Below, in pieces: positions 8,496 through 17,607 of a DNA stretch of 64,000 bases; position 1 is the first letter of the stretch; every line of letters starts with the position of its first letter. Source of the stretch: Brucella sp. 21LCYQ03. Lineage in GTDB: Bacteria; Pseudomonadota; Alphaproteobacteria; Rhizobiales; Rhizobiaceae. Where the stretch lies: the NCBI RefSeq assembly GCF_023554105.1, contig NZ_JAMJWE010000006.1, forward strand, positions 144,089-208,088, written 5' to 3'. The notes beneath the pieces are model-generated. The model had not been told where the DNA came from, did no database searches, and saw only the letters and a list, made by a program, of their open reading frames with translations. The translations under genes were made by a program, and so were the position numbers.

Positions 8496-9220
8496 TGTCA
8501 TCCCCCGAATGGCTTAAAAAGCAGCCAATTGCGCATCGTGGGCTCCACGACCTCAACAATGCACGCTGGGAAAACACGCTTGCGGCTTTTGAAGCAGCTG
8601 CAAAAGCAGGCTTTGCCATTGAGTGTGATGTGCACCTGACCAAAGACGGCGGCGTGATCGTTTTCCACGATGACGATCTTGAGCGCCTCACAGGTCAGAA
8701 GGGCCGCATTAGCGACCTGAAGCTTGCAGAAGCAACCGCTCTGAAGATCGGCGGTACAAACGACCACGCTCCATCGTTGCACGAAATGCTTGATCTGGTT
8801 GCCGGTCGCGTTCCGGTTGTGATCGAGTTGAAAGGCATCGAGGGGCGCGACGATGGTCTCGTCGCAGCCGTTGCCAAAGAGTTAGCCGGTTACAAGGGCG
8901 AAGCTGCAATTATGTCATTCGACCATCATCTGGTCCGACTATTTGCGAGCGATGCTCCGGGCATTCCGGGCGGACTGACAGCCGAAGGCACACAGATGAA
9001 GCATTTCGAAGCGCATTTCTCGATGCTCGCCCATCAGATTGCATTCGTATCCTATAATGTGCATCACCTGCCAAACCCGTTTGTTAGTTTCGTGCGCGAG
9101 AAGCTCGACCTTCCAGTCATAAGCTGGACAGTGCGCAATCCGGAAATGAAAACGCATAGCGATCAGAACGTGGATCAGATTACCTTTGAAGGCTTTGATC
9201 CGCGCACATTAGTCGCCTAG
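8495..9220 (+). CDS. Glycerophosphodiester phosphodiesterase
   Basis: Hydrolyses glycerophosphodiesters to glycerol-3-phosphate and an alcohol. The 241-residue TIM-barrel protein carries the family motifs: IAHRGLHD (catalytic His), ENTLAAFEAA, ECDVHLTKDGGVIVFHDDDL (metal ligands and second His) and VVIELKG. No signal peptide, so it is likely cytoplasmic and acts on deacylated phospholipids. It is coupled to the preceding RidA gene by a TAATG overlap and is followed 14 bp later by a FemAB-like gene. Confidence 0.9.
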   Translation: MSSPEWLKKQPIAHRGLHDLNNARWENTLAAFEAAAKAGFAIECDVHLTKDGGVIVFHDDDLERLTGQKGRISDLKLAEATALKIGGTNDHAPSLHEMLDLVAGRVPVVIELKGIEGRDDGLVAAVAKELAGYKGEAAIMSFDHHLVRLFASDAPGIPGGLTAEGTQMKHFEAHFSMLAHQIAFVSYNVHHLPNPFVSFVREKLDLPVISWTVRNPEMKTHSDQNVDQITFEGFDPRTLVA

Positions 9221-9234
9221 CAGGATACTTCGCC

Positions 9235-10422
9235 ATGAATGACGACGAAAGGCAGACTGAACAAAGCTTCGCTCTCCGGATCGTTGAAAGCGTTGGCGAA
9301 TTTTCTGAAGATGAATGGAACCATCTTGCCGGGACATCCCGGCAGGATGGCAATTATAACCCGTTTGTTTCCCGCGCTTTTCTTTTAGCGCTGGAACAAT
9401 CAGGCTCTGTGTCACAACAAGCTGGTTGGCTGCCTCATTATCTCCGCCTCGAAGACGATCAGGGTTATCTTATCGGCGCTGTTCCCAATTACTTAAAAGG
9501 CCATAGTCAGGGCGAATATGTCTTCGATCATGGCTGGGCAGATGCCTTTGAACGCGCAGGCGGACGTTACTACCCCAAGTTTCAAGCCTCTATTCCGTTT
9601 ACCCCTGCAACCGGTCCGCGCCTGCTTCATCATCGAGAGTTTGAGCCAGAAGCTATTCAGGTTGCGCTCGCGACGGGGCTGCGGCAACTCACTGATCAGA
9701 CAGGCGCTTCTTCTGCTCACGTTACATTCGCGCCCCAAACCGAGATTTCATCGCTTGAAGCAGCCGGTTTTCTGCATCGAAAAGATCAGCAGTTTCATTT
9801 TATAAACAATAGCTTTTCTAATTATGATGACTTTCTAAATGAGCTTGTTTCGAGAAAACGAAAAGCGCTCAAAAAAGAACGCCGCGAAGCGCTTTCAGAA
9901 GGCATCGAAATCGACTGGCTGACCGGCAAGGAGCTGACGGAATCGGTTTGGGATGACTTTTACGAATTCTATATTGATACAGGCAGCCGCAAATGGGGCC
10001 GCCCCTATCTCAACCGTAAGTTTTTCTCGTTGATTGGCGAAACGATGGCGCAGGATATCCTGCTGGTCATGGCGAAGCGTAATGGTCGTTACATTGCCGG
10101 TGCAATCAATTTTATTGGCAGCGACACGTTATATGGTCGCCACTGGGGCTGCATCGAGGATCACCCCTATCTGCATTTTGAAGTTTGCTATCATCAGGCA
10201 ATAGATTTTGCGATTTACCGTAAACTGCTTGTTGTCGAGGCTGGCGCACAAGGTGAACACAAACTTGCGCGCGGCTATGTACCAGTTACAACTCATTCCG
10301 CGCATTATATTGCGCATGAAGGTTTCCGCCGCGCTGTCAGTGACTATCTGGAACGCGAGCGACGAGAGGTCGATCATATGCAAGCAGCACTCGAAGAGCA
10401 CTCGCCTTTCAAGCACACATGA
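9235..10422 (+). CDS. FemAB-like GNAT family N-acetyltransferase (PF04339 type)
   Basis: 395-residue protein of the FemAB-like group often annotated as peptidoglycan biosynthesis/recognition or as GNAT acetyltransferase. Typical segments are FVSRAFLLALEQSGS, a basic helix SRKRKALKKERREA, and the C-terminal GAINFIGSDTLYGRHWG and VEAGAQGEHKLARGY blocks. The substrate is unknown. It belongs to a same-strand string with a RidA protein, a phosphodiesterase and an HIT hydrolase, with short spacers suggesting one operon. Confidence 0.82.
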   Translation: MNDDERQTEQSFALRIVESVGEFSEDEWNHLAGTSRQDGNYNPFVSRAFLLALEQSGSVSQQAGWLPHYLRLEDDQGYLIGAVPNYLKGHSQGEYVFDHGWADAFERAGGRYYPKFQASIPFTPATGPRLLHHREFEPEAIQVALATGLRQLTDQTGASSAHVTFAPQTEISSLEAAGFLHRKDQQFHFINNSFSNYDDFLNELVSRKRKALKKERREALSEGIEIDWLTGKELTESVWDDFYEFYIDTGSRKWGRPYLNRKFFSLIGETMAQDILLVMAKRNGRYIAGAINFIGSDTLYGRHWGCIEDHPYLHFEVCYHQAIDFAIYRKLLVVEAGAQGEHKLARGYVPVTTHSAHYIAHEGFRRAVSDYLERERREVDHMQAALEEHSPFKHT

Positions 10423-10455
10423 ATACCCTGATAATTGATTGAAATGGAGAACAGC

Positions 10456-10878
10456 ATGTCCGCCACCTATGACGACAACAATATCTTCGCAAAAATTTTG
10501 CGCGGCGAGATCCCGTCAACGCGTGTCTATGAAACGGATGATGTTGTGGCATTCATGGATGTGATGCCGCAGGGAACCGGCCACACGCTCGTTGTTCCAA
10601 AAGCACCGTCACGCAATTTGCTGGACGCCAAGCCGGAAGCGCTCGCCGAAGCTATCAAAGCCGTGCAGAAAATCGCAAATGCCGTGAAGAAGGCTTTTGA
10701 CGCGGATGGCGTCACTATCATTCAGTTTAACGAGCCAGCGGCAGGCCAGACAGTTTACCACCTGCACTTCCACGTCATTCCGCGTTTTGAAGGTGTAGAA
10801 CTAAAGCCTCATACCGGAAAAATGGAAGACGCAGCTGTTCTTACAGCAAATGCTGAGAAAATACGCGCAGCACTTTGA
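10456..10878 (+). CDS. HIT family hydrolase
   Basis: 140-residue histidine-triad nucleotide hydrolase/transferase, a family that removes AMP or lysyl groups from nucleoside phosphoramidates. The triad HLHFHVI lies about residues 105-111, with NIFAKILRGEIPSTRVYE at the start. I chose the ATG at 10456 because GGAGAA precedes it by five bases; the frame could extend to 10435 but without a site. Last gene of the RidA-GDPD-FemAB-HIT string and convergent with azlD. Confidence 0.9.
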   Translation: MSATYDDNNIFAKILRGEIPSTRVYETDDVVAFMDVMPQGTGHTLVVPKAPSRNLLDAKPEALAEAIKAVQKIANAVKKAFDADGVTIIQFNEPAAGQTVYHLHFHVIPRFEGVELKPHTGKMEDAAVLTANAEKIRAAL

Positions 10879-10890
10879 TAAGAAAAATCT

Positions 10891-11238
10891 TTATAAGCTT
10901 AGAAGCCCTGTGACGAGCAGGGCTTCCGTCACAATGATACCAACAAGCAAACGCTTTCCAGCAATCAGATAAGCAATGAAGCCCGCTGCAGCCGACCCTA
11001 CCCGCAGCCACATGGGCGAGTTGGCAAGTTCCCCATTCGGATAAAGTATGAGCTGCGCAATAACGCCTGCAACCAGTGCCGTCGCGACACAGCGCACGAA
11101 TACCAGCGCTTCAGAATCTTCGCGGACCCTGCCCCCGACAATCACACCCATGACGCGGAAAACATATGTCGGAAGAGCGCCTGCCAGCAGGATAAACAGA
11201 AGCGGCCACCACCAATCGGAATAACTATCCCAATTCAT
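10891..11238 (-). CDS. azlD: AzlD family branched-chain amino acid transport subunit
   Basis: Small 115-residue membrane protein with about four hydrophobic segments, the partner of AzlC in a branched-chain amino-acid exporter. Features include LAGALPTYVFRVMGVIVGGR and VRCVATALVAGVIAQL. Its start overlaps the azlC stop by four bases (ATGA), so the pair is translationally coupled. Identification rests on the size, the membrane pattern and the pairing with azlC. Confidence 0.85.
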   Translation of the reverse strand: MNWDSYSDWWWPLLFILLAGALPTYVFRVMGVIVGGRVREDSEALVFVRCVATALVAGVIAQLILYPNGELANSPMWLRVGSAAAGFIAYLIAGKRLLVGIIVTEALLVTGLLSL

Positions 11239-11996
11239 AAAATGGGCTCCTTTGACTTGCGCGCACGATGAAAGGCAAAAGAGATCACGCCACCAACAAT
11301 TCCAGTCATCAGGAGATCATAGCCGGGGGCAAACTGGTGAAAGATTGGGAAAAGAACAATGCCCGAAACCATGGCGATCTGCCCTGCGCGCTCACGCGCC
11401 GATCTCCAGAGCGACGTTAGAAAATACATCGGTGTGAGCATGAAAAGTGCCGCAAACACCACCGGCGGAAATGACGCCGACAGCGTATATACCAAGGCAA
11501 CCACAAGCGCGTTCGTACCGACGAGTACTGTGCCAATTCCTGCAAAATAGCTGGTTCGCATATTGCGCGGCACATTACGCAGCTCTTCCATTGCCATGAC
11601 CCAGGCCGTCACCGCCACAAAATGGCAAAGGGCAGCAAGTGTCAGCTTGCGTGTGTCTGGGCCTTTCAATTCCGGTAAAAGCGCCACCACCATCGGCATC
11701 AGACGAACAGACGACAATCCGACAGCCAAGGCCGCTGCGGGGATTGATGCCCCGGCACTGATCGCGCCAATGAGTACCACCTTTGCAGGCAGCGCCCAGA
11801 TTGTCAGGGTCATGAAGACAGCCTGTCCAACCGTTATGCCGCTCTCAATCGCCAGCCCGGAAAAGCCGATGAACGAGCTCATCAGCAGAATGGCAGGAAC
11901 GCTCACAATCCGGCGCGTACCACGCAAAAACCAGCCGAAATGACCAGACTGTTCAGGCGATGATGAACCGGAAATAGAGGAGCGACTCGAAGACAT
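11235..11996 (-). CDS. azlC: AzlC family branched-chain amino acid permease
   Basis: 253-residue inner-membrane protein, the larger subunit of the AzlCD exporter. It contains GFSGLAIESGITVGQAVFM and SVRLMPMVVALLPELKG, both characteristic of the family. I placed the start at 11996 (MSSSRSSISG) because upstream in-frame codons run into clpA and give an Arg-rich, non-family sequence; no strong ribosome-binding site is seen, so the start is uncertain. A terminator lies between clpA and this gene, so azlCD probably has its own promoter or depends on read-through. Confidence 0.85.
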   Translation of the reverse strand: MSSSRSSISGSSSPEQSGHFGWFLRGTRRIVSVPAILLMSSFIGFSGLAIESGITVGQAVFMTLTIWALPAKVVLIGAISAGASIPAAALAVGLSSVRLMPMVVALLPELKGPDTRKLTLAALCHFVAVTAWVMAMEELRNVPRNMRTSYFAGIGTVLVGTNALVVALVYTLSASFPPVVFAALFMLTPMYFLTSLWRSARERAGQIAMVSGIVLFPIFHQFAPGYDLLMTGIVGGVISFAFHRARKSKEPIL

Positions 11997-12034
11997 GATT
12001 GAGATTAGGCCATTTGCACGTAAACTTGCACCAT

Positions 12035-12065
12035 GAAAAAAGGCCCTTCTTGCGAAGGGCCTTTT
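12035..12065 (-). terminator. Rho-independent terminator after clpA
   Basis: Arms AAAAGGCCCTTC (12038-12049) and GAAGGGCCTTTT (12054-12065) form a perfect 12-bp stem with a 4-nt loop. On the minus strand it is followed by TTTTTTC, so it fits the end of the clpS-clpA transcript 8 bp after the clpA stop. Confidence 0.85.
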
Positions 12066-12072
12066 ACTGTTC

Positions 12073-14547
12073 TTATTTCTTGCGCGGCACTTTAGGAACT
12101 GACGATTTCGCCGTCGAAGCCTTGGCGGCAGGCTTTGGCGCGGCCTCATCCTTGCCAGCCAGAACCTTTTCCTTTTCAGCCTTCTTCGGTGCTGCCTTCT
12201 TGCGCACGGGCTGCTTCTTTTCAGCCGGAATATCCTTCTTAGGCGTAACCGGCTTGTCGGAAACAGTCTCAAGAGCAAGATCGGTCTTGCCGTCGTCCTT
12301 CGTAATCACATCGACGCGAACCGTGCCGCCATGCTTGAGCTTGCCAAACAGCACTTCATTGGCCAATGGCTTCTTGATGTGCTCCTGAATGACGCGAGCC
12401 AGCGGACGTGCGCCCATGCGTTCGTCATAACCCTTGTCAGCAAGCCATGCGATGGCAGGCTCAGTCAGCTCAAATGTCACGCCACGTTCTGCAAGCTGTG
12501 CTTCAAGCTGAAGCACGAACTTCTGAACAACCTGATGGATGACAGGAACCGGCAGCGGTCCGAATGGAACGATTGCGTCGAGACGGTTGCGGAATTCCGG
12601 CGTGAACAGCCGGTTGATCGCTTCCATGTCGTCGCCTTCGCGCCGTGTCGAACCGAAACCAATCGCAGCCTTTGCCATATCTGCGGCACCGGCATTTGTG
12701 GTCATAATCAGGATCACGTTGCGGAAGTCGATCTTCTTACCGTTGTGATCGGTGAGCGAGCCATGATCCATAACCTGCAACAGAATGTTGTAGAGGTCTG
12801 GATGCGCCTTTTCGATTTCATCAAGCAGCAGCACGCAATGCGGATGCTGATCGACACCATCGGTCAGAAGGCCACCCTGATCGAAGCCAACATATCCTGG
12901 AGGGGCCCCGATCAAACGCGAAACGGTATGCCGCTCCATATATTCCGACATATCAAACCGAAGCAGTTCGACGCCCAGCGAAGAAGCAAGCTGCTTGGCA
13001 ACTTCCGTCTTACCGACACCTGTTGGGCCGGAGAACAGATAGGAGCCGATTGGCTTGTCTGCTTCGCGAAGACCTGCACGGGCAAGCTTGATCGCGGACG
13101 AAAGCGCTTCGATCGCCAAGTCCTGACCATAGACGACACGCTTCAACTCGGCATCAAGATGTGCAAGCACCTGCTCGTCATCCTTCGAAACCGATTTCGG
13201 CGGAATCCGTGCCATGGTGGCGATGGTTGCTTCAATTTCCTTGACGCCGATGGTCTTCTTGCGCTTGTTTTCCGGCAGAAGCATCTGGCTTGCACCAGTT
13301 TCATCGATCACGTCGATGGCTTTATCGGGCAACTTGCGGTCAGAGATATAGCGTGCCGAAAGCTCTACAGCCGACTTGATGGCATCAACCGTATATTTGA
13401 CTTTATGGAAGTCTTCAAAATACGGCTTTAGACCCTTCATGATCTCAATCGCATCCGGGATCGATGGCTCATTGACATCGATCTTCTGGAAACGACGCAC
13501 CAGAGCGCGGTCCTTCTCAAAGAACTGACGATATTCCTTATAGGTCGTCGAACCGATGCACCGGATCGCACCCGAAGAAAGCGCTGGCTTCAACAGGTTC
13601 GATGCATCCATCGCACCGCCCGAGGTGGCACCGGCACCGATGACAGTGTGAATTTCGTCGATGAACAGAACCGCACCCGGATATTCTTCGAGTTCTTTCA
13701 CAACCTGTTTCAGGCGTTCTTCAAAATCACCGCGATAACGGGTGCCTGCAAGCAGCGTACCCATGTCGAGTGAAAAGATCGTGGCATCAGCAAGCGCTTC
13801 CGGCACATCGCCTTCAACGATACGCTTTGCCAAACCTTCAGCAATCGCGGTTTTACCAACGCCCGGATCACCCACATAAAGCGGATTGTTCTTGGAGCGA
13901 CGGCAGAGAACCTGAATCGTGCGACTGATCTCAGTGTCACGTCCGATCAACGGATCAATACGACCCGCCTTGGCTTTTTCATTCAGATTGACGCAATAAG
14001 CAGTCAGTGCATCCTGCTTTTTCTTTGCGCCTTCTTCCGGTTCTACGCTGGTACGTTCTTCGCTCGCGCTTTCAGCACCACGCGGCGTGCGTGGTTCGCT
14101 GCCCTGCGTGCGCTTGGAAATGCCGTGCGAAATATAGTTCACAGCATCATACCGCGTCATCTGCTGCTCTTGCAGGAAGTAGGCAGCATGGCTTTCGCGC
14201 TCAGCGAAGATGGCAACCAGCACATTTGCGCCAGTCACTTCTTCGCGGTTTGACGACTGAACGTGGATAACAGCGCGCTGGATAACACGCTGGAAAGCCG
14301 CCGTCGGCTTCGAATCTTCATCATAGCCAGTGACGAGGTTGTCCAGTTCACGGTCAATATAATCGGTAACGATCTTTTTAAGATGCTCAAGATCGACGTT
14401 ACAGGCGCGCATCACTGCGCCCGCATCCTGATCGTCGATCAGGGCAAGTAAAAGATGTTCGAGCGTGGCATATTCGTGATGCCGCTCGTTCGCGATGGTA
14501 AGCGCCTGATGCAGCGCCCTTTCAAGGCTGGGAGAAAACGATGGCAT
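12073..14547 (-). CDS. clpA: ATP-dependent Clp protease ATP-binding subunit ClpA
   Basis: Hexameric AAA+ unfoldase feeding substrates to ClpP. The 824-residue protein has an N-domain ([28 protein letters not shown]), two ATPase modules with Walker A motifs GDPGVGKT (about residue 220) and GPTGVGKT (about 510), Walker B LFIDEIH and [10 protein letters not shown], and the ClpP-binding region. After the D2 domain it carries a Lys/Ala/Pro-rich tail of about 65 residues, common in Rhizobiales ClpA and probably disordered. ClpS is encoded 6 bp upstream. Confidence 0.97.
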   Translation of the reverse strand: MPSFSPSLERALHQALTIANERHHEYATLEHLLLALIDDQDAGAVMRACNVDLEHLKKIVTDYIDRELDNLVTGYDEDSKPTAAFQRVIQRAVIHVQSSNREEVTGANVLVAIFAERESHAAYFLQEQQMTRYDAVNYISHGISKRTQGSEPRTPRGAESASEERTSVEPEEGAKKKQDALTAYCVNLNEKAKAGRIDPLIGRDTEISRTIQVLCRRSKNNPLYVGDPGVGKTAIAEGLAKRIVEGDVPEALADATIFSLDMGTLLAGTRYRGDFEERLKQVVKELEEYPGAVLFIDEIHTVIGAGATSGGAMDASNLLKPALSSGAIRCIGSTTYKEYRQFFEKDRALVRRFQKIDVNEPSIPDAIEIMKGLKPYFEDFHKVKYTVDAIKSAVELSARYISDRKLPDKAIDVIDETGASQMLLPENKRKKTIGVKEIEATIATMARIPPKSVSKDDEQVLAHLDAELKRVVYGQDLAIEALSSAIKLARAGLREADKPIGSYLFSGPTGVGKTEVAKQLASSLGVELLRFDMSEYMERHTVSRLIGAPPGYVGFDQGGLLTDGVDQHPHCVLLLDEIEKAHPDLYNILLQVMDHGSLTDHNGKKIDFRNVILIMTTNAGAADMAKAAIGFGSTRREGDDMEAINRLFTPEFRNRLDAIVPFGPLPVPVIHQVVQKFVLQLEAQLAERGVTFELTEPAIAWLADKGYDERMGARPLARVIQEHIKKPLANEVLFGKLKHGGTVRVDVITKDDGKTDLALETVSDKPVTPKKDIPAEKKQPVRKKAAPKKAEKEKVLAGKDEAAPKPAAKASTAKSSVPKVPRKK

Positions 14548-14553
14548 ATGACC

Positions 14554-14904
14554 TCACTTTTTCTCCATTACACATTGTAATGGATGCTGGTTTTGGCGGG
14601 CAAAATCCATGACCTGACTAACCTTGGTTTCGGCAACTTCGTATGTGAACACGCCACACTCGCCGACACCATGATTATGGACATGCAACATGATACGCGT
14701 CGCGTCGTCCATGTCTTTTTGGAAAAAACGTTGCAGGACATGAATGACAAACTCCATGGGAGTATAGTCATCATTGAGAAGCAGAACACGATAGAGACTT
14801 GGCTTCTTGGTTTTGGTCTGCGTGCGCGTAACCACAACGGTACCGTTATCTGGTCCGTTCCCGCCATTTGCCTTGCTTTGCATGACTGGATTTAAATGCC
14901 GCAT
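14554..14904 (-). CDS. clpS: ATP-dependent Clp protease adaptor ClpS
   Basis: Adaptor that delivers N-degron substrates to ClpA. The 116-residue protein has the conserved core [25 protein letters not shown] and [10 protein letters not shown], with the His and Asn/Asp residues of the N-degron pocket. I place the start at 14904 (MRHLNPVMQ); upstream codons to 14964 look unlike the family. It stops 6 bp before clpA, so the two are cotranscribed. Confidence 0.94.
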   Translation of the reverse strand: MRHLNPVMQSKANGGNGPDNGTVVVTRTQTKTKKPSLYRVLLLNDDYTPMEFVIHVLQRFFQKDMDDATRIMLHVHNHGVGECGVFTYEVAETKVSQVMDFARQNQHPLQCVMEKK

Positions 14905-15282
14905 GTAACCTATCACCCGATGCCCAATTCTATGGCCTGCTTGCCCCTTTATGTAGGGCGTCATACAGTGATTTTAAGCCCTTCCTTGCCACTTGCAACC
15001 GAGACTTCTTGCAAGTTAGCGCATTGACACAATTATCTGGGCTTCTTCGTCAAAATAACGAAAATTTGAAGCCCCGCTTACATAAGGCCCTGCCCACTGA
15101 ATTACGTATTTCTTGCGCACAACTTCACAGCTTGCCCATCAACTTTTTTTTAGAAATTATGAATAATGCGGTTACCATAAACGGATTGGTAACGCTGATG
15201 ACAGTAAGGTTCCCGAATTAGATTGCTGTGTGCCCTTTGTGCCGCAGCTCAAAAAAAACCGGGATACAGGCAGGTCATTATC
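14905..15282. other. Divergent clpS / carboxypeptidase intergenic region
   Basis: 378 bp without a gene I can support, presumably holding the two divergent promoters. The one clear element is an inverted repeat GTTACC (15171-15176) / GGTAAC (15188-15193), 11 bp apart, about 90 bp before the carboxypeptidase start. It could be an operator. TTGACA at 15025-15030 could be a -35 element but I see no matching -10. Confidence 0.4.
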
Positions 15283-16695
15283 GTGCGTATAGCATTCAGT
15301 AACGTAGCATATGCCTTGAAAAGAGCGGCGCAAGCCACCCTTCTTCTAGCTGTTGTAACAGGCTGCTCTACGGCCTCGACTACCGTTCCAGCTGTAGCCA
15401 ATGACAGATATGCTGCCATTGTTGTCGATGCCAACACGGGTAAAACCCTGTTTGCCTCAAGCGCAGATGCGAAACGCTACCCTGCGTCGCTAACGAAGAT
15501 GATGACCATCTATATGCTGCTTGAAGCAATTCAGACGGGTCGCATCAACAAAGACACCCGTATTCCAGTCTCAGCCTATGCAGCGGCTCGCCCGCCGACA
15601 AAGATCGGCTTCAAAAAAGGTCAGTCGATCCGCGTTGAAGATGCAATTCTTGCAATGGTGACAAAGTCTGCCAATGACGTTGCAGCAGCATCCGGCGAAT
15701 TCCTCGGCGGCTCTGAAGAGCGCTTTGCCCAGATGATGACGGCAAAAGCCCGTCGCCTTGGCATGAGCAACACCACATTCCGCAATGCCTCCGGCCTTCC
15801 AAACATGCAGCAGGTCACAACTGCGCGTGACATGGCGATTCTCAGCATTGCACTTCGTCAGCATTTCCCGCGCGACTTTGCATATTTCTCGCGCAGCAGC
15901 TTTGATTATCGCGGTCAGACCATTCGCGGCCACAACCGCCTTCTTGGCCGCATTGAAGGCGTTGACGGAATCAAGACCGGTTACACCAATGCATCGGGCT
16001 ACAACCTGGCTTCGTCAGTCAATCTAGATGGTCGTCGTATCGTAGCAGTCGTTATGGGCGGCAACACTGGCGCGAGCCGCGACGCTCACATGGCACAGCT
16101 TATTAAGAAGTACTTGCCAGCAGCAACGCGTGGCCGTGCATCTGAACCGCTCATTGCAATGCGTAGTGAAGTGCCTCAGGTCGTTGCTTCTGCGGCATTG
16201 CCAAAGGCTCGCAACGCGCCTGTTCCAGTCGCTCGTCAGGTTGCCGCTATTGAAGACGTAATCAACAATGAAACTGGTGAAGGCGACGTTGAGCAGCCAC
16301 AGGTGCTGGCGCTTGCAGCCCCTACCCAGCGCCCGGCAGCAATGGCTGCACAGGCCGCAGTTCGCCCAACACCAAAGGCAGTTGTTCCTTCCGCACCAGT
16401 GCCACATGAAATTGATCCGGTCACAACAGCATCTGCACCAGCAGCATCTGGTGGCTGGGCTATTCAGGTCGGATCGCTGCCAAGCGAAGGTCAGGCTCGC
16501 GATATGCTGACCAAGGTTTCGTCGTCCGTTGGCGCTCCTCTGCGTTCGGCATCGCCCTACACCGAGACTTTTGTGAAGGGTAACTCCACTTTCTACCGTG
16601 CTCGCTTTGTTGGCTTTTCTTCAAAGCAAGCAGCATGGGATGCATGTGCATCGCTGAAAAAGAAGAACTTTGGCTGCTACGCAGTCGCAAACTAA
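15283..16695 (+). CDS. D-alanyl-D-alanine carboxypeptidase (S11) with C-terminal SPOR domain
   Basis: Penicillin-binding protein of the DacA type that trims peptidoglycan pentapeptides. The 470-residue product has the active-site SLTK tetrad near residue 68, SAN in KSANDVAAASGE, and KTG in GIKTGYT, a Pro/Ala-rich linker, and a C-terminal SPOR domain (GGWAIQVGSLPSEGQA) that binds denuded glycan strands at division sites. I chose GTG at 15283, as upstream codons give no plausible N-terminus. The leader ends LLLAVVTGCSTAS, a lipobox-like sequence, so it may be a lipoprotein. Confidence 0.9.
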   Translation: MRIAFSNVAYALKRAAQATLLLAVVTGCSTASTTVPAVANDRYAAIVVDANTGKTLFASSADAKRYPASLTKMMTIYMLLEAIQTGRINKDTRIPVSAYAAARPPTKIGFKKGQSIRVEDAILAMVTKSANDVAAASGEFLGGSEERFAQMMTAKARRLGMSNTTFRNASGLPNMQQVTTARDMAILSIALRQHFPRDFAYFSRSSFDYRGQTIRGHNRLLGRIEGVDGIKTGYTNASGYNLASSVNLDGRRIVAVVMGGNTGASRDAHMAQLIKKYLPAATRGRASEPLIAMRSEVPQVVASAALPKARNAPVPVARQVAAIEDVINNETGEGDVEQPQVLALAAPTQRPAAMAAQAAVRPTPKAVVPSAPVPHEIDPVTTASAPAASGGWAIQVGSLPSEGQARDMLTKVSSSVGAPLRSASPYTETFVKGNSTFYRARFVGFSSKQAAWDACASLKKKNFGCYAVAN

Positions 16696-16765
16696 TAAAC
16701 GCGGGTGAGTTCGCTCTCCCGCATAGCTTTAAACCCGAAATTTGTATTGCGTAGAGGGTTTCGAG

Positions 16766-17062
16766 ATGTCGAATATGAACGAGACACTGACACAACATGC
16801 TTTGGCACCCAACCTGTGGACAGATGAGGCACAACGCCCGTCCGCACTCGGATCGCTGTTTTCAGTGCAAGCCTTGAAGCAAGCTGCACTTCGTATTGCT
16901 GACGTGCGCCATGGCAAGACGTTTCATACGCGCGATCTGGTAGGCGTACTGGTTAGCCACGCCGCCCGGAACCGCCGCATGGTTAAGCCACGCACGGTGA
17001 TGCGTATGACGTTACCCGTGACGGCTGATAAGGTCGCAGTCCGTCTAACAATCGAAAATTGA
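16766..17062 (+). CDS. Hypothetical protein, 98 residues
   Basis: I do not recognise this gene. It begins MSNMNETLTQHALAPNLWT after an AGAGGG ribosome-binding site and ends in a run of basic residues (ARNRRMVKPRTVMRM) followed by a beta-rich end. No signal peptide or membrane segment. It follows the carboxypeptidase by 70 bp on the same strand and is closed by a bidirectional terminator, so it is likely expressed. Function unknown. Confidence 0.65.
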   Translation: MSNMNETLTQHALAPNLWTDEAQRPSALGSLFSVQALKQAALRIADVRHGKTFHTRDLVGVLVSHAARNRRMVKPRTVMRMTLPVTADKVAVRLTIEN

Positions 17063-17079
17063 TTTTAAAATTTTTCATC

Positions 17080-17110
17080 AAAAAAGCCTGCCAGTTCGGC
17101 AGGCTTTTTT
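17080..17110. terminator. Bidirectional Rho-independent terminator
   Basis: AAAAAAGCCTGCC (17080-17092) and GGCAGGCTTTTTT (17098-17110) make a perfect stem with a 5-nt loop and T-runs on both strands. It serves the 98-residue gene on the plus strand and the convergent DUF1489 gene on the minus strand. Confidence 0.9.
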
Positions 17111-17116
17111 ATTTGG

Positions 17117-17554
17117 TCAGAGCAAACCCAAGGCCGCTAGTTCTTGTCGCAATTCGGATGGCAGAGCAGCCCTTCCCGACTTGCCTGCAGCTTCATCGAG
17201 CGGAACTTCATTTTCGTTGAGATAGCGCCAGCCCTGAAAAGCGCGACGCGGCTGCCAATCCGTCGGATGGATTTTAGGTTCCAGCACCAGATGACAGCGA
17301 TTGATGCCCTGCTCGTCCGTAAACGGTCGTATATCCAAAAGACGCTGGCGGCATTGCACATTGCCTTTGATAACCCAATAGAGCGAACCGCCGTCGAGCA
17401 ACTCATCGGCGCGCTTGGGAACCATGCGTGTTGTGTGAAACTGTTCCGGGACCAGCCCAGCAGCACGCTGCTCCGCAAGCCGGAAATCGATCCAGGCTGC
17501 GAGATCTTCGATACTGTCGCAACCGACGCAAAGTTTTACGAGATTGAGTGCCAT
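17117..17554 (-). CDS. DUF1489 family protein
   Basis: 145-residue cytoplasmic protein of an alphaproteobacterial family of unknown function. Recognisable pieces are LVKLCVGCDSIEDLAAW at the N-terminus, TRMVPKRADELLDGGSLYWV and LEPKIHPTDWQPRRAFQGWR. Full length. It lies downstream of sdaA on the same strand with a 53-bp gap and may be cotranscribed. No function is proposed. Confidence 0.88.
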   Translation of the reverse strand: MALNLVKLCVGCDSIEDLAAWIDFRLAEQRAAGLVPEQFHTTRMVPKRADELLDGGSLYWVIKGNVQCRQRLLDIRPFTDEQGINRCHLVLEPKIHPTDWQPRRAFQGWRYLNENEVPLDEAAGKSGRAALPSELRQELAALGLL

Positions 17555-17607
17555 GGCGATGATTTAGCCAAGCCGAATGCAGTCTTCAAGTCATAAGAAT
17601 TTTATCT

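Noticed and set aside
11997..12278. N-terminal extension of azlC to 12278
   Set aside because: It would overlap clpA and the clpA terminator and add an Arg-rich segment not found in AzlC proteins.
12331..13431. 366-codon plus-strand frame over clpA
   Set aside because: Antisense to intact clpA.
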